64,000 bases of DNA from Acinetobacter sp. ASP199 (GTDB taxonomy: Bacteria; Pseudomonadota; Gammaproteobacteria; Pseudomonadales; Moraxellaceae), in contig NZ_CP062182.1 of NCBI RefSeq assembly GCF_022700675.1, forward strand, positions 1-64,000. The letters are read 5' to 3'. Positions 46,998 through 56,639 of this stretch are shown piece after piece. The notes under the pieces were generated by a model, which had not been told where the DNA came from, searched no databases, and worked only from the letters and a program-made list of their open reading frames with translations. Within the stretch, counting starts at the first letter, position 1. Each line of letters opens with the position of its first letter. The position numbers and the translations under genes are program-made.

Positions 46998-47153
46998 CTA
47001 GTTCCATTGTTCAGTCAAACCCTGTAAAGACTGGATTGCTTCAGCCACACATTCAGCTGTATTGGCATCATCCAGAGCGTGGATCAAGGTATCTGATAAT
47101 TGTAGGCTTTCAATATGGCGAATGGTCTCGATTTTACGTTTTTGGTCAGCCAT
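46998..47153 (-). CDS. Small hypothetical protein, 51 residues
   Basis: A short gene with an ATG at 47153, AGGAGA eight bases upstream and TAG at 46998-47000. The product starts MADQKRKIETIRHIESLQ and ends LQGLTEQWN. It is soluble, mostly helical in appearance, and has no cysteine pair or signal. I do not know the family. The good ribosome binding site and natural composition make it a likely real gene. Confidence 0.6.
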   Translation of the reverse strand: MADQKRKIETIRHIESLQLSDTLIHALDDANTAECVAEAIQSLQGLTEQWN

Positions 47154-47293
47154 GCTGTGCTCTCCTGTATCTGGTCATCATCTTGAATACAGGCATCATA
47201 GTGTACAGACTTTGATTTGAAAAACCGAATAAAATTATCATAACAATATAAAAAAACGATTTATTGTTGTTTATAAAAGATTGGCCGAATAAA

Positions 47294-47318
47294 AAAAGCA
47301 CGCTTGGCGTGCTCTTAG
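47294..47318 (-). terminator. Terminator of the 47.3-47.7 kb gene
   Basis: On the minus strand AGCACGC/GCGTGCT around CAA, followed by T7. Confidence 0.8.
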
Positions 47319-47336
47319 AAAAGGTTGGAAATCCGA

Positions 47337-47756
47337 TTAGTAAGCGTAGTTCAGATCGGTATAGTCAGTCAGGGACTTCTGGATATGTGCATTAATAAAG
47401 GCACGCACATCATCAGCGGTCATTGCTTTGCCCTGATTGGTAATCACATGTTCGATATCCGGCTGACTTTCAATTTTAATGCGATACACAAAATGTTTCG
47501 CTAAACGGTAACCATCATCCAGTTTTTCAATGCCAGTGACATAGTAATAGGCATGTTTAAAGTTCAGATCGGTATGGGAAAAGATAAACTGCTCGAATAG
47601 CTTTAGCTTGCCGCCATTTTCGAGTGCTTTGATGTCGTCCACAATGCTGGCTTCAAACTTCACGCCGTATTTATCAGAAATCGGTTGCTGATCAATCAGA
47701 AGCGACACCATGCCATCTTCCAAAGTGGTCACGGTGATGTTGTTTAAGTCAGTCAT
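47337..47756 (-). CDS. Hypothetical protein
   Basis: I do not recognise it. It has 139 residues, soluble, acidic, with alternating strand-like segments (VSLLIDQQP, KHAYYYVTGIEKLDDGYRL, FVYRIKIES) and a C-terminal helix ending DYTDLNYAY. No signal peptide. It is single-gene with its own terminator. Confidence 0.72.
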   Translation of the reverse strand: MTDLNNITVTTLEDGMVSLLIDQQPISDKYGVKFEASIVDDIKALENGGKLKLFEQFIFSHTDLNFKHAYYYVTGIEKLDDGYRLAKHFVYRIKIESQPDIEHVITNQGKAMTADDVRAFINAHIQKSLTDYTDLNYAY

Positions 47757-47876
47757 GTTGCACTCGAATCAAAATCTGTTATAGAGGTAGTATGGGTGAA
47801 TTTTAGCGAAACTCAATGCGACTAAGGGGGACTTCGGCAAGATTTATGCATTATTTCGCTTGGAAACTGCAATAAA

Positions 47877-47904
47877 GAAGGGAGCCATGGCTCCCTTTTT
47901 TTAA
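47877..47904 (-). terminator. Palindromic terminator after yciK
   Basis: AAGGGAGCC-ATGGCTCCCTT is a near-perfect palindrome with T7 on the plus strand and a weaker T-rich tract on the minus strand. By position it ends the ubiG-mupP-yciK transcript. Confidence 0.65.
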
Positions 47905-47926
47905 TCATCTTTACTTCGATCAGGAT

Positions 47927-48673
47927 TTAATCCTGCGCATCAATACTCTGGCCATTCATATGCAGACTGTCATTGCCCATCAGGTAAAGATAAGCCGGCA
48001 TGATCGATTCTGGTGCTGGCAAGGTCAGTGGATCTTCATCCGGATAGGCTTTAGAGCGCATCGCAGTCCGGGTTGCACCTGGGTTAATACAGTTAAAACG
48101 TACATTTGGATGTACATTTTCTTTGGCAAATAACTGACTCACTGCTTCAATAGCGATTTTTGATACCGAATAAGCACCCCAGCGTTCACGCACCTGACGG
48201 CCTACACCTGAACTGGTAAAGACGACGGAAGCATGCTCAGATTTTTCGAGCAGAGGAAGCAGGGCCTGAGTTAGCACAAACGGCGCACGTAGGTTGACAG
48301 CCATGACATCATCCCAGACACCGGGACTATAATTTGCCAGTTCAGTACGTTCACCGAGAATACCCGCATTATGCAGAATTCCGTCCAGACGGCCAAACTG
48401 TTTACTTAAGGTCTCGAACAGGAGCTCGTAATCACGCTCAGACGCACTGGAAAGCTGTAAAGGCAAAATTGCTGGGCGTGGTGCACCCAAACCTTCAATT
48501 TCATCATAGATGACTTCGAGCTTGTTCAGGGTACGACCATGCAGCACTACTGTCGCGCCATGCAGGGCATAGCTGATTGCTGCCGCACGTCCAATGCCAT
48601 CGCCGGCACCTGTGATCAGGATAATTCGATCCTTTAACAGGTCTGAGCGAGGTTGATATTCTGAATACTTCAT
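47927..48673 (-). CDS. yciK: SDR-family oxidoreductase YciK
   Basis: A short-chain dehydrogenase of 248 residues. The cofactor motif is TGAGDGIGRAAA at about 21-32, HNAG follows, and the catalytic Ser...Tyr-x3-Lys is in FTSSGVGRQVRERWGAYSVSKIAIEA. The sequence near the N-terminus (YQPRSDLLKDRIILITGAGD) is typical of YciK. Its substrate is unknown. It is the third gene of the ubiG-mupP-yciK cluster, the order also found in Pseudomonas. Confidence 0.88.
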   Translation of the reverse strand: MKYSEYQPRSDLLKDRIILITGAGDGIGRAAAISYALHGATVVLHGRTLNKLEVIYDEIEGLGAPRPAILPLQLSSASERDYELLFETLSKQFGRLDGILHNAGILGERTELANYSPGVWDDVMAVNLRAPFVLTQALLPLLEKSEHASVVFTSSGVGRQVRERWGAYSVSKIAIEAVSQLFAKENVHPNVRFNCINPGATRTAMRSKAYPDEDPLTLPAPESIMPAYLYLMGNDSLHMNGQSIDAQD

Positions 48674-48736
48674 GAACGACCTCCTGATTTCTTGCTTATT
48701 GTTGTTAAGTTTAATGTTCTGATCGGAACCGGGGTT

Positions 48737-49420
48737 TTAGCTGAGTACCGGCTTTAAAACCAGATCCTGAATTCGTTGATGTAATTCTTCTACACTATGC
48801 GCGATACAATCCGCCTGCCAAGCGTTTAAATCGTCTTTATGTTCTAGGGGCAGATAACCATAGGCCGCCAGAATGGTATACATATTGGCTGCACGTCCGG
48901 CATCGATATCACGTGGATGATCACCGACATAGATACAGTCTTCAGCCGCCAGATCAATCTGTTTCGCTGCCAGATACATGGGTTCTGGATCTGGTTTGGT
49001 ACGGCCAACATCTTCCGGACAGACCAGTACCGAACAGCGCTCTGATAAATTCAATGCGGCAAGCAGTGATTCACTTAACCAGCGTGGTTTATTAGTAACG
49101 ATGCCCCAAGGAATACTGTGTGCTTCCAAAGCTTCCAGCAGGGGATACATGCCGTCAAATAAGTCAGTATCTACTGCAATATCGGCCCCATACAGGTCCA
49201 GAAAACGCTGACGATGAGCCAATAGTAATGGATCTTCCAGCTCGAGTTCTGGATAAACCAGCTTGACCATGGCGCGAGCACCTTCTGAAACCTGAGTCCG
49301 GATCAGCTCTGGGGCTATTACTTCACGACCTTCTTCACGGCACATGTCCTGAAGAATGCGGACAAAGTCAGCGGCTGTGTCAATTAAGGTGCCATCCAGA
49401 TCAAAGAGAACTGCTTTCAT
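48737..49420 (-). CDS. mupP: N-acetylmuramic acid 6-phosphate phosphatase (HAD family)
   Basis: A HAD phosphatase of 227 residues with DLDGTLIDT at the N-terminus, TNKP and the C-terminal [16 protein letters not shown] motif. It would often be annotated phosphoglycolate phosphatase. Its position between ubiG and yciK matches Pseudomonas mupP, whose product dephosphorylates MurNAc-6-P in cell-wall recycling. The assignment rests on this synteny. Its ATG overlaps the ubiG stop by 4 bases. Confidence 0.78.
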   Translation of the reverse strand: MKAVLFDLDGTLIDTAADFVRILQDMCREEGREVIAPELIRTQVSEGARAMVKLVYPELELEDPLLLAHRQRFLDLYGADIAVDTDLFDGMYPLLEALEAHSIPWGIVTNKPRWLSESLLAALNLSERCSVLVCPEDVGRTKPDPEPMYLAAKQIDLAAEDCIYVGDHPRDIDAGRAANMYTILAAYGYLPLEHKDDLNAWQADCIAHSVEELHQRIQDLVLKPVLS

Positions 49421-50145
49421 TCAGCAGCTCCATGGGCATTTTCTTTTACCGTGTAGACCATATAGTTAACGTCCACATTTGGTGCTAACCAGTAACGTTT
49501 GGTCAGCGGGTTATAGTGCAGACCAGTCATATCTTTTAGTTTCAGGCCAGCATTACGGATGTCATGTGCCAGTTCAGATGGCTTGATAAATTTGCTGTAG
49601 TCATGGGTACCACGTGCCAGCATACGCAGCACATATTCCGCACCGATAATGGCAAACAGATACGATTTCGGATTACGGTTAATGGTGGAGAAGAACACAT
49701 GGCCGCCTGGTTTTACCAGCTTATGGCAAGCCTGAATGATAGAAGCCGGGTCTGGAACATGCTCCAGCATTTCCATACAGGTCACTACGTCGTATTGACC
49801 CGCCTGTTCTTCTGCCAGCTGCTCAACAGGAACCTGACGGTATTGAATATTGCTGACACCTTCCTGTTCGGCATGCAGACGTGCCACATTTAAGGGTGCT
49901 TCACCCATATCAATCCCGAGCACATCAGCACCACGGCGTGCCATGCTTTCTGCCAGAATGCCGCCGCCACAGCCCACATCCAGAACTTTCTTGCCGCTCA
50001 AGCTACCAGCATGCTCATCAATCCAGTTCAGACGTAATGGATTAATCATGTGCAAAGGGCGGAACTCGGAATGCTGATCCCACCATATGGCTGCGAAAGC
50101 TTCAAATTTGGCAATTTCTTGTGGATCAACATTCAATTGCGACAT
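49417..50145 (-). CDS. ubiG: Ubiquinone biosynthesis O-methyltransferase UbiG
   Basis: A SAM-dependent methyltransferase making both O-methylations of ubiquinone. It has 242 residues from the ATG at 50145 ([10 protein letters not shown]), with GAGGTG upstream; the TTG-started extension to 50163 is not supported. Motifs are [45 protein letters not shown] and [10 protein letters not shown]. It is the first gene of the cluster. Confidence 0.95.
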   Translation of the reverse strand: MSQLNVDPQEIAKFEAFAAIWWDQHSEFRPLHMINPLRLNWIDEHAGSLSGKKVLDVGCGGGILAESMARRGADVLGIDMGEAPLNVARLHAEQEGVSNIQYRQVPVEQLAEEQAGQYDVVTCMEMLEHVPDPASIIQACHKLVKPGGHVFFSTINRNPKSYLFAIIGAEYVLRMLARGTHDYSKFIKPSELAHDIRNAGLKLKDMTGLHYNPLTKRYWLAPNVDVNYMVYTVKENAHGAAE

Positions 50146-50326
50146 CGGTGTCACCTCAATCAAGTCGTTATATTTTAAAAAAGTTCAATGCTGATTAGTG
50201 TAGCGCTTCCTGCAAAAAAAGCGATAAAAGCCTTAAAAAAGTTCACAGAATAAAAACGAAAGCCGCATATTTGATTTATAGTATCTGCATAAGCTAATCA
50301 TAAAGATTTAGAGGATCATAATTCCA

Positions 50327-50944
50327 ATGAAAAAATTTATTTTAGGCACTGTCGCCGCATCCGTTTTAGCATTTTCTGGCAGTGCGATGGCCAACTTTGT
50401 AGCAGGCCAAGACTATCAAGTGCTGGCGAATCCAGTCAAAGTTGAAAAGCCGGGGAAAATTGAAGTACGTGAATTCTTCTGGTATGGCTGTGGTCACTGC
50501 TACACACTTGAACCGCATATGCAGACCTGGTTGAAACAACTACCTAAAGATATCCGTTTTGTCCGTACCCCAGCCGCAATGAACCCACTATGGGAACAGG
50601 CAGCACGTGCCTATTATGTGTCTGAAGCCTTGGGTGTTCGTCAAAAAGCCCATTTACAATTGTTCCATAATATTCATGAAGGTCGTAACCAAAGCCTGCT
50701 TGAACAGCCAGGCTTAGCGAAATTCTATACCCGTTATGGTATTTCAGAAGCGAAGTTCAACAGCACCTATAAATCATTCCCGATTTCTTCAAAAATCGCC
50801 CAGGCGAAAAATCTGGCAGCATCTTATCAGTTAACGGGTGTACCAGCCGTGACAGTGAATGGTAAGTATGTCGTTCAGGGTGATGATGCCAAAGTCATTC
50901 AGGTGGTAAATTTTCTGGTAGAAAAAGAGCGTAAGGCAAAATAA
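50327..50944 (+). CDS. dsbA: Periplasmic thiol:disulfide oxidoreductase DsbA
   Basis: DsbA introduces disulfide bonds into exported proteins. The 205-residue precursor has a signal peptide ending SAMANF and the active site CGHC in FFWYGCGHCYTLEPH, with the cis-proline loop LTGVPAVTVNGKYVV. It is divergent from ubiG and followed by a strong terminator. Confidence 0.94.
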   Translation: MKKFILGTVAASVLAFSGSAMANFVAGQDYQVLANPVKVEKPGKIEVREFFWYGCGHCYTLEPHMQTWLKQLPKDIRFVRTPAAMNPLWEQAARAYYVSEALGVRQKAHLQLFHNIHEGRNQSLLEQPGLAKFYTRYGISEAKFNSTYKSFPISSKIAQAKNLAASYQLTGVPAVTVNGKYVVQGDDAKVIQVVNFLVEKERKAK

Positions 50945-50956
50945 TTTCTGCCTGAT

Positions 50957-50991
50957 CTTAAAAAACCTGCACATTGCTGCAGGTTTTTTAT
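50957..50991 (+). terminator. Terminator of dsbA
   Basis: AAAAAACCTGCA, loop CATTGC, TGCAGGTTTTTT: an 11-bp or longer stem and a T6 tract. Confidence 0.88.
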
Positions 50992-51027
50992 TGTTGAAAA
51001 TATCTACGCTAGCTGTCTGAAGGCGGT

Positions 51028-51657
51028 TTATGCATGAATGCCTTGAAACAGCAGTTGCATCTGAATCACAGTTTGAGCTTTAAATTCTGCTGCGCGACTT
51101 TGTTTAAGATTCACATCTGCCAGCGCCTGAATACTCAGCCAACCCATCGCCCAATTCAGGGATAAATCCATGAGCATTTGGATCAGCAGCTTCAAATGTT
51201 GAGGCTGTTCGATTCCCTGAGCGGAATAAAGATTTCCCAGCTCATCTACCAGATCAGCAATCCAAAATTGCAATTCTCGCTCGATACTGGTTCGCAAAAA
51301 GTCCGATCCACCCCAACGCTCGGTACTAAAAAATAACCAGGGCTCAGAATGCTCTTCAACTGCCTGAAAGAACAGACTGATACTGGTTTCAGTATCTGAA
51401 TGCACCTGATGTAGATAAGCATCAACGAGCTGATTCAGGATACTTTTTAATTTAAGAGCGACTTGATCGAGCAATTCCAGACCCAGCTGTTGCATGTCCT
51501 TAAAATGTCGATAGAATGCCGTTGGAACCAGCCCTACTTCACGGGAAAGTTCACGCAGACTAATATTGCTAAATGCCCGACCACGACTGCTCAGTACCAG
51601 TGCGGCATCAATAATCGCCTGATGACTTTGCTGCTTGCGTTCTTCACGTAAAGACAT
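51028..51657 (-). CDS. TetR-family regulator, FabR-like
   Basis: A 209-residue repressor from the ATG at 51657 (MSLREERKQQSHQAI). The helix-turn-helix region ISLRELSREVGLVPTAFYRHFKDM (in parts) and the following LGLELLDQV are close to E. coli FabR, which represses unsaturated fatty acid synthesis in response to acyl-CoA or ACP. I cannot find a FabR operator here, so the regulon is inferred. It is divergent from rph. Confidence 0.78.
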   Translation of the reverse strand: MSLREERKQQSHQAIIDAALVLSSRGRAFSNISLRELSREVGLVPTAFYRHFKDMQQLGLELLDQVALKLKSILNQLVDAYLHQVHSDTETSISLFFQAVEEHSEPWLFFSTERWGGSDFLRTSIERELQFWIADLVDELGNLYSAQGIEQPQHLKLLIQMLMDLSLNWAMGWLSIQALADVNLKQSRAAEFKAQTVIQMQLLFQGIHA

Positions 51658-51853
51658 AAAAATATTCTCGATATTTCCCTTTAAGTCTAACAAAAAATAA
51701 GCAATCACACAGTGCCATTTAAATGATCTGATTTTGTATTTTGATCGAACAAAACCGATTGATTTTGTAAATCATGCCAAGGGCTGGGCAATCTTGGCAG
51801 AGGCTTCTGCTATACTGAGCCGCAATTATTTTTCAGTCAAAGCAGGACTTATT

Positions 51854-52570
51854 ATGCGTATCGACCAGCGAGCATTAGATCAATTACGTGACATCAAAAT
51901 TACCCGCAACTACACACGTTATGCGGAAGGTTCAGTATTGGTTGAATTTGGTCATACTAAAGTGCTTTGTACTGCCAGCATTGATAACTCGGTACCCCGT
52001 TTCCTGAAAGGTCAGGGCCAAGGCTGGGTAACCGCAGAATATGGCATGCTGCCACGTTCAACACATACTCGTAGTGACCGTGAAGCGGCACGTGGCAAAC
52101 AGAGTGGCCGTACTCAGGAAATCCAGCGTCTGATCGGCCGTAGCCTACGCGCTATGGTGGACCTGAAAAAACTCGGTGAAAACACGATTACTATCGACTG
52201 TGATGTGATCCAGGCGGATGGCGGTACCCGTACAGCCTCTATTACCGGTGCTGCAGTCGCACTCATCGATGCGATGAATGTGTTGCTTGAGAAGAAAAAA
52301 ATCAAGCAGGACCCACTCAAAGGTCTGGTTGCTGCAATTTCTGTGGGTATTTTCAAAGATGAAGTATTACTGGATCTTTGCTACGAAGAAGATTCTAACT
52401 GCCAGACTGACCTGAATGTCGTGATGACGCAAGTGGGTGAATTTATTGAAATTCAGGGCACTGCGGAAGACAAGCCATTTACCCGTAGCCAATGCAATGA
52501 CATGCTGGAAATGGCGGAGAAGGGCATCCAGGAGCTGATCAAGAAACAGCAAGAAGCTTTGGGCTGGTAA
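51854..52570 (+). CDS. rph: Ribonuclease PH
   Basis: A phosphorolytic 3'-5' exoribonuclease that trims tRNA precursors. It has 238 residues from the ATG at 51854 ([15 protein letters not shown]); a frame from 51734 is longer without support. The family block [17 protein letters not shown] and the phosphate-binding [16 protein letters not shown] are present, and the C-terminus is full length, so it is not the truncated rph found in E. coli K-12. Confidence 0.95.
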   Translation: MRIDQRALDQLRDIKITRNYTRYAEGSVLVEFGHTKVLCTASIDNSVPRFLKGQGQGWVTAEYGMLPRSTHTRSDREAARGKQSGRTQEIQRLIGRSLRAMVDLKKLGENTITIDCDVIQADGGTRTASITGAAVALIDAMNVLLEKKKIKQDPLKGLVAAISVGIFKDEVLLDLCYEEDSNCQTDLNVVMTQVGEFIEIQGTAEDKPFTRSQCNDMLEMAEKGIQELIKKQQEALGW

Positions 52571-52578
52571 TCTTCTGG

Positions 52579-52608
52579 TAAAAAACGCATCTTCGGATGC
52601 GTTTTTTT
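52579..52608 (+). terminator. Terminator of rph
   Basis: AAAAAACGCATC-TTCG-GATGCGTTTTTTT, a very strong intrinsic terminator. Confidence 0.9.
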
Positions 52609-52721
52609 ATGGCTGTTTTAGGCTTCAACATTGTCTCACAAAAATTGAACAGGACCTGCCTACTGTATCGCTGTATTTCGAGAGATGATTTTTAATCTAC
52701 TCAAATATAGAGGGTCAAAGT

Positions 52722-52844
52722 ATGAAAATATTCTTCATGGCACTTTCAGTTTGTACAGTTCTTGGTCTTGCCGCCTGTGATAATAATTCCCGTGATGCAG
52801 ATCGGGATGGTGCTTCTGCACCAGCAGGACAAAATACCAATTAG
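52722..52844 (+). CDS. Small lipoprotein, 40 residues
   Basis: An ATG at 52722 with GAGGG upstream and TAG at 52842. The product MKIFFMALSVCTVLGLAAC ends its signal at the lipobox LAAC, leaving a mature lipidated peptide of about 22 residues rich in Asp, Asn, Ala and Gly. Small lipoproteins like this are common in Acinetobacter, and the function is unknown. It sits alone between rph and nadC. Confidence 0.68.
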   Translation: MKIFFMALSVCTVLGLAACDNNSRDADRDGASAPAGQNTN

Positions 52845-52917
52845 TAATCACACCCAAGTATCACTTCATTCATCTCTATTATTTTTTTGTGCAAAAACTG
52901 CGCAAAAAAATCGAAAA

Positions 52918-52946
52918 ATAAAAGAAGGGTGCTTCGCACCCTTCTT
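52918..52946 (-). terminator. Terminator of nadC
   Basis: AGAAGGGTGC/GCACCCTTCT around GAA, followed on the minus strand by TTTATTTTTC. Confidence 0.75.
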
Positions 52947-52967
52947 CTACCGCGTGTTTAGCAAAAT

Positions 52968-53813
52968 CTAGGCATTAAAACGCATTGATAAATCAACTGC
53001 TTTCACGTCCTTGGTGAGAACGCCCATAGAAATGTAATCTACACCTGTAGTTGCTACTTCACGCAAATTCTCAATCGTAATATTGCCCGAAGCTTCCAGT
53101 TTGCAACGACCTGCTACATGCTTTACGGCATCAATCATTTGTTGTTGGCTAAAGTTATCCAGCATCACGATATCTGCTTTAGCTTCAAGAGCCTGATTCA
53201 GCTCATCCCAGGTTTCAACTTCAACTTCTACCGGCTTGCCGGGTGCAATCTGATGTGCCTTGGCAATCGCTTGGGTGATTCCACCAGCCGCCATGATGTG
53301 ATTTTCTTTAATTAAAAAGGCATCAAACAGACCCAGACGATGATTCTGACCACCACCAATTGCGACGGCATATTTCTGTGCGATACGCAGGCCTGGAATG
53401 GTTTTACGCGTATCTAATAACTTGGTATGAAGACCTTCCAGCTCTTTTACATAGCTTGCTGTTTTGGTCGCAACCGCAGACAAAGTTTGCACAAAGTTCA
53501 GTGCCGGACGTTCTACAGTGAGCAGGCTACGCGCAGAACCTGCCAGTTTCAGGAAGGCCTCATTGGCCTGGACAAGTTCACCGTCATTCTTCAGCCAGAT
53601 CACTTCAACTTCTGGATCATAGGCCTGAATCAGAGCATTCACCCAAGGTTGTCCAGCCAGTACCATATCTTCACGGCTAATGATGGTGGCAGTAGCCTGT
53701 TCATCTTCAGGGGTCAGCAGGGCAGTGATGTCGCCATCACCAATGTCTTCTGCCAGCGCCTGTTGAATATTGATCTGAATCGACTGTTCTAGCAAAGCTT
53801 GAGATATGCTCAT
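52968..53813 (-). CDS. nadC: Nicotinate-nucleotide pyrophosphorylase (quinolinate phosphoribosyltransferase)
   Basis: NadC converts quinolinate and PRPP to nicotinate mononucleotide in NAD synthesis. The 281-residue product has EDIGDGDITALLTP near the N-terminus, LLDTRKTIPGLRIAQKYAVAIGGGQNHRLGLFD in the middle (two halves), and EVEVETWDEL and ASGNITIENL later. It is divergent from ampD. Confidence 0.95.
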   Translation of the reverse strand: MSISQALLEQSIQINIQQALAEDIGDGDITALLTPEDEQATATIISREDMVLAGQPWVNALIQAYDPEVEVIWLKNDGELVQANEAFLKLAGSARSLLTVERPALNFVQTLSAVATKTASYVKELEGLHTKLLDTRKTIPGLRIAQKYAVAIGGGQNHRLGLFDAFLIKENHIMAAGGITQAIAKAHQIAPGKPVEVEVETWDELNQALEAKADIVMLDNFSQQQMIDAVKHVAGRCKLEASGNITIENLREVATTGVDYISMGVLTKDVKAVDLSMRFNA

Positions 53814-53993
53814 GAGTATTTCCGTATCTTTATTAAGCCGTGAAAATTGCGCGTTATATTAGCACTGTTACATAAAAATGAGCGATTTTTCGCATACTCA
53901 TCACCGCCGAATTGAGATTTGGATGCGAAAGTTTTAGCATTAAGCCAGCTGCATTATGCAGCAGTCATTTTAGTTGGGGATAGGAAAGTTTTT

Positions 53994-54578
53994 ATGCAAC
54001 AAGCACCTGCGTTTCATGTGAAGGATGGACAACTCATCGGTGCACGCCAGATTCCCTCATCCAACTTTAACCAGCGTCCGGAAAATACCGAGATTCAGCT
54101 GATCGTGGTACATAACATCAGCCTGCCGCCATCCCAATTTGGTGGTGGTTATATCGAGCAGTTTTTCCAGAATCAGCTGGACTGGTCGGTGCATCCCTAT
54201 TTTCAGACCATTCAGGGCATGCAAGTCTCTACCCATTTATTGATCCTGCGTAATGGGGAAGTGCTGCAGTTTGTTAATTTTAATGACCGTGCCTGGCATG
54301 CAGGTCGTTCGACCTATCTCGCGAAGAAAGAATGCAATGATTATTCTATCGGCATCGAGCTTGAAGGCAGCGATGACCTTCCATTTGAACAGGCACAGTA
54401 CGATGCGCTGGTACAGGTAACTGCCTGTTTGCAAGCTCATTATCCAAAAATTCAGCAGCACATTGCCGGACATTCTGATATTGCGCCGGGACGTAAAACT
54501 GATCCAGGCCTACATTTCAACTGGGCCGCATTCCGTGAACAATTGCATCATTATAAAAATACATCAATACCTGAATAG
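53994..54578 (+). CDS. ampD: 1,6-anhydro-N-acetylmuramyl-L-alanine amidase AmpD
   Basis: AmpD removes the peptide from anhydro-muropeptides in the cytoplasm and so controls AmpC induction where AmpR exists. It has 194 residues from the ATG at 53994 (MQQAPAFHVKDG), preceded by AGGAAAG. Zinc-ligand motifs are VVHNISLPP and GHSDIAPGRKTDPG, with GIELEGSDD between them. No signal peptide. It is followed by murJ after 74 bases. Confidence 0.93.
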   Translation: MQQAPAFHVKDGQLIGARQIPSSNFNQRPENTEIQLIVVHNISLPPSQFGGGYIEQFFQNQLDWSVHPYFQTIQGMQVSTHLLILRNGEVLQFVNFNDRAWHAGRSTYLAKKECNDYSIGIELEGSDDLPFEQAQYDALVQVTACLQAHYPKIQQHIAGHSDIAPGRKTDPGLHFNWAAFREQLHHYKNTSIPE

Positions 54579-54652
54579 GAATGTGATAAAGCAATGAACT
54601 TCTGTCAGAAGTTTCATTACAATAGGCAAAATTTAAACATTAGGTGAACAGT

Positions 54653-56194
54653 ATGGCGCTGTGGCGTTCGACCGTCATTGTCAGTGCGATGACCATGTTG
54701 TCACGGGTACTGGGTCTGGTCCGGGATATTGTACTGCTCAATGTCTTTGGTGCAGGCAAGGACTTCGATACCTTCGTGGTCGCATTCCGTATTCCCAATT
54801 TCTTCCGGCGTCTGTTTGCGGAAGGGGCTTTTTCACAGGCTTTTATCCCGGTACTGACCGAATATAAAACGACACGCACGCATGCCGAGGTGCAGATCCT
54901 GATTAGCCGGGTATTTGGCTGCCTGTCTACCGTTATGAGTCTGCTGACCTTTGTGGCGATGGTAGCTGCACCTGCCATTATTTATGTCTATGCACCGGGC
55001 TTCCATGCAGACCCTGAGAAGTTCGCATTGGCGTCAGACATGTTCCGCCTGACCATTCCTTATCTGCTGTTTATGTCGCTGACGGCTTTTGCCAGCAGTA
55101 TCCTGAACAGCTACGGTTCATTCACTACACCTGCTTTTGCACCGGTGCTTTTGAATGTGGCAATGATTGCTGGCGCATTGTGGCTTACCCCGCACATGGC
55201 TGAGCCGATCATGGCATTAGGCTGGGCAGTATTGATTGCCGGTGCTTTGCAACTGGCGATTCAGATCCCGGAATTATGGCGCAAGAAACTGCTGATTCCA
55301 CCAAAAGTTGATTTCAAGCATGAAGGTGTAGACCGCATCATGAAACTGATGTTGCCAGCGCTATTTGGTGTTTCGGTGACGCAGATTAACCTGTTACTTA
55401 ATACCATCTGGGCATCCTTTATGCAGGATGGTTCGGTGTCCTGGCTTTACAGTGCTGAACGTATGACAGAATTGCCATTGGGCTTGATTGGCGTGGCGAT
55501 CGGTACCGTGATTCTGCCATCTCTGTCGGCACGTCATGCCGAGCAGGATCAGGCCAAATTCCGCAGCATGATCGACTGGGCAGCGAAAGTGATTGTGATG
55601 GTCGGCCTACCGGCCAGTATTGCACTGTTCATGCTTTCTACGCCGATCATTCAGGCACTGTTCCAACGTGGTCAGTTTGATCTGGAAGATACCCAGATGA
55701 CGGCAATGGCACTGCAATGTATGAGTGCTGGCGTGATTTCATTCATGTTGATTAAAGTTTTTGCACCAGGTTTTTATGCCCAGCAAGATACCAGAACACC
55801 GGTACGTGTCGGTTTGATTGCAGTAGCTGCCAATGCGATTTTGAACGTCATCTTTATTGGATTCTTCAAGCTGATTGACTGGGAGGCGGAACACATGGCA
55901 TTGGCTTTAGCCTCTTCAGGTTCCGCTTTGGTAAATGCCGGAATGCTATATTTCTATCTGCATAAGCGTGATATTTTCCGCTTTGGTGGCCACTGGAAAA
56001 AGCTCATGTTGCAGTTTGGTTTTGCCAACTTTGCCATGATCGCAGCGCTGGCGTATGCACTGACCTGGTATAATGGTGATGTATCACAATGGATCCGCGT
56101 GGCTGAAGTCATCGGGCTATGCATTGTCGGAGTTGCAGTTTACCTGCTTGCATTGGTCTTGACCGGCTTCCGACCGCGACATCTTAAACCATAA
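54653..56194 (+). CDS. murJ: Lipid II flippase MurJ
   Basis: A MOP-superfamily integral-membrane protein that flips lipid II for cell-wall synthesis. It has 513 residues from the ATG at 54653 (MALWRSTVIVSAMTMLSRVLG), with AGGTGA upstream; the GTG at 54644 is too close to that site. It has about 14 hydrophobic helices and the conserved RIPNFFRRLFAEGAFSQAF segment. It lies directly after ampD, so two cell-wall genes are adjacent. Confidence 0.94.
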   Translation: MALWRSTVIVSAMTMLSRVLGLVRDIVLLNVFGAGKDFDTFVVAFRIPNFFRRLFAEGAFSQAFIPVLTEYKTTRTHAEVQILISRVFGCLSTVMSLLTFVAMVAAPAIIYVYAPGFHADPEKFALASDMFRLTIPYLLFMSLTAFASSILNSYGSFTTPAFAPVLLNVAMIAGALWLTPHMAEPIMALGWAVLIAGALQLAIQIPELWRKKLLIPPKVDFKHEGVDRIMKLMLPALFGVSVTQINLLLNTIWASFMQDGSVSWLYSAERMTELPLGLIGVAIGTVILPSLSARHAEQDQAKFRSMIDWAAKVIVMVGLPASIALFMLSTPIIQALFQRGQFDLEDTQMTAMALQCMSAGVISFMLIKVFAPGFYAQQDTRTPVRVGLIAVAANAILNVIFIGFFKLIDWEAEHMALALASSGSALVNAGMLYFYLHKRDIFRFGGHWKKLMLQFGFANFAMIAALAYALTWYNGDVSQWIRVAEVIGLCIVGVAVYLLALVLTGFRPRHLKP

Positions 56195-56205
56195 AATTCA
56201 TATAA

Positions 56206-56236
56206 AAAAATAAGAGCCATTGAGCTCTTATTTTTT
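56206..56236 (+). terminator. Terminator of murJ
   Basis: AAAAAATAAGAGC-CATT-GAGCTCTTATTTTTT. Confidence 0.88.
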
Positions 56237-56287
56237 ACTTCTTATTCCATCATTAGATGGCTTTGAGTCATGACAAGATCCGTTACT

Positions 56288-56446
56288 CTAGACCTTACCG
56301 CGGGACAAGAAGCCAACAATTGCAAGAATGACCGCAATCACCAACAGAATAATCGCGAAATCTTTAGATAGACCGGCTACTCCACCAAAACCGAGCAGAC
56401 TGGCAATTAATGCAATAACAGCGAATATAATAGCCCAACGAAACAT
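56288..56446 (-). CDS. Small DUF1328-family membrane protein
   Basis: A 52-residue protein from the ATG at 56446 ([22 protein letters not shown]), with GGAGA eight bases upstream. Two hydrophobic helices are separated by [13 protein letters not shown] and end in a short basic tail. This is the YtjA/DUF1328 family, often stress-induced, with no defined function. A longer frame to 56476 is not supported. Confidence 0.88.
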   Translation of the reverse strand: MFRWAIIFAVIALIASLLGFGGVAGLSKDFAIILLVIAVILAIVGFLSRGKV

Positions 56447-56639
56447 CTTTGAATCTCCATGTGTTTTTATTCTCAAAATCAGTATAGGGACAATAAACTC
56501 CTCAAACTGTTCGTCTTTTGTTGATAATCTGTCTAATGGTTAGTAATCGTGTGAGTATAGTTATCAGATGCTTACAGTACGTTTGTCTGGTGCAGGACTG
56601 TTATAATAGATTTCTCCTGTCTCATCTCTGCCTGTTGTT

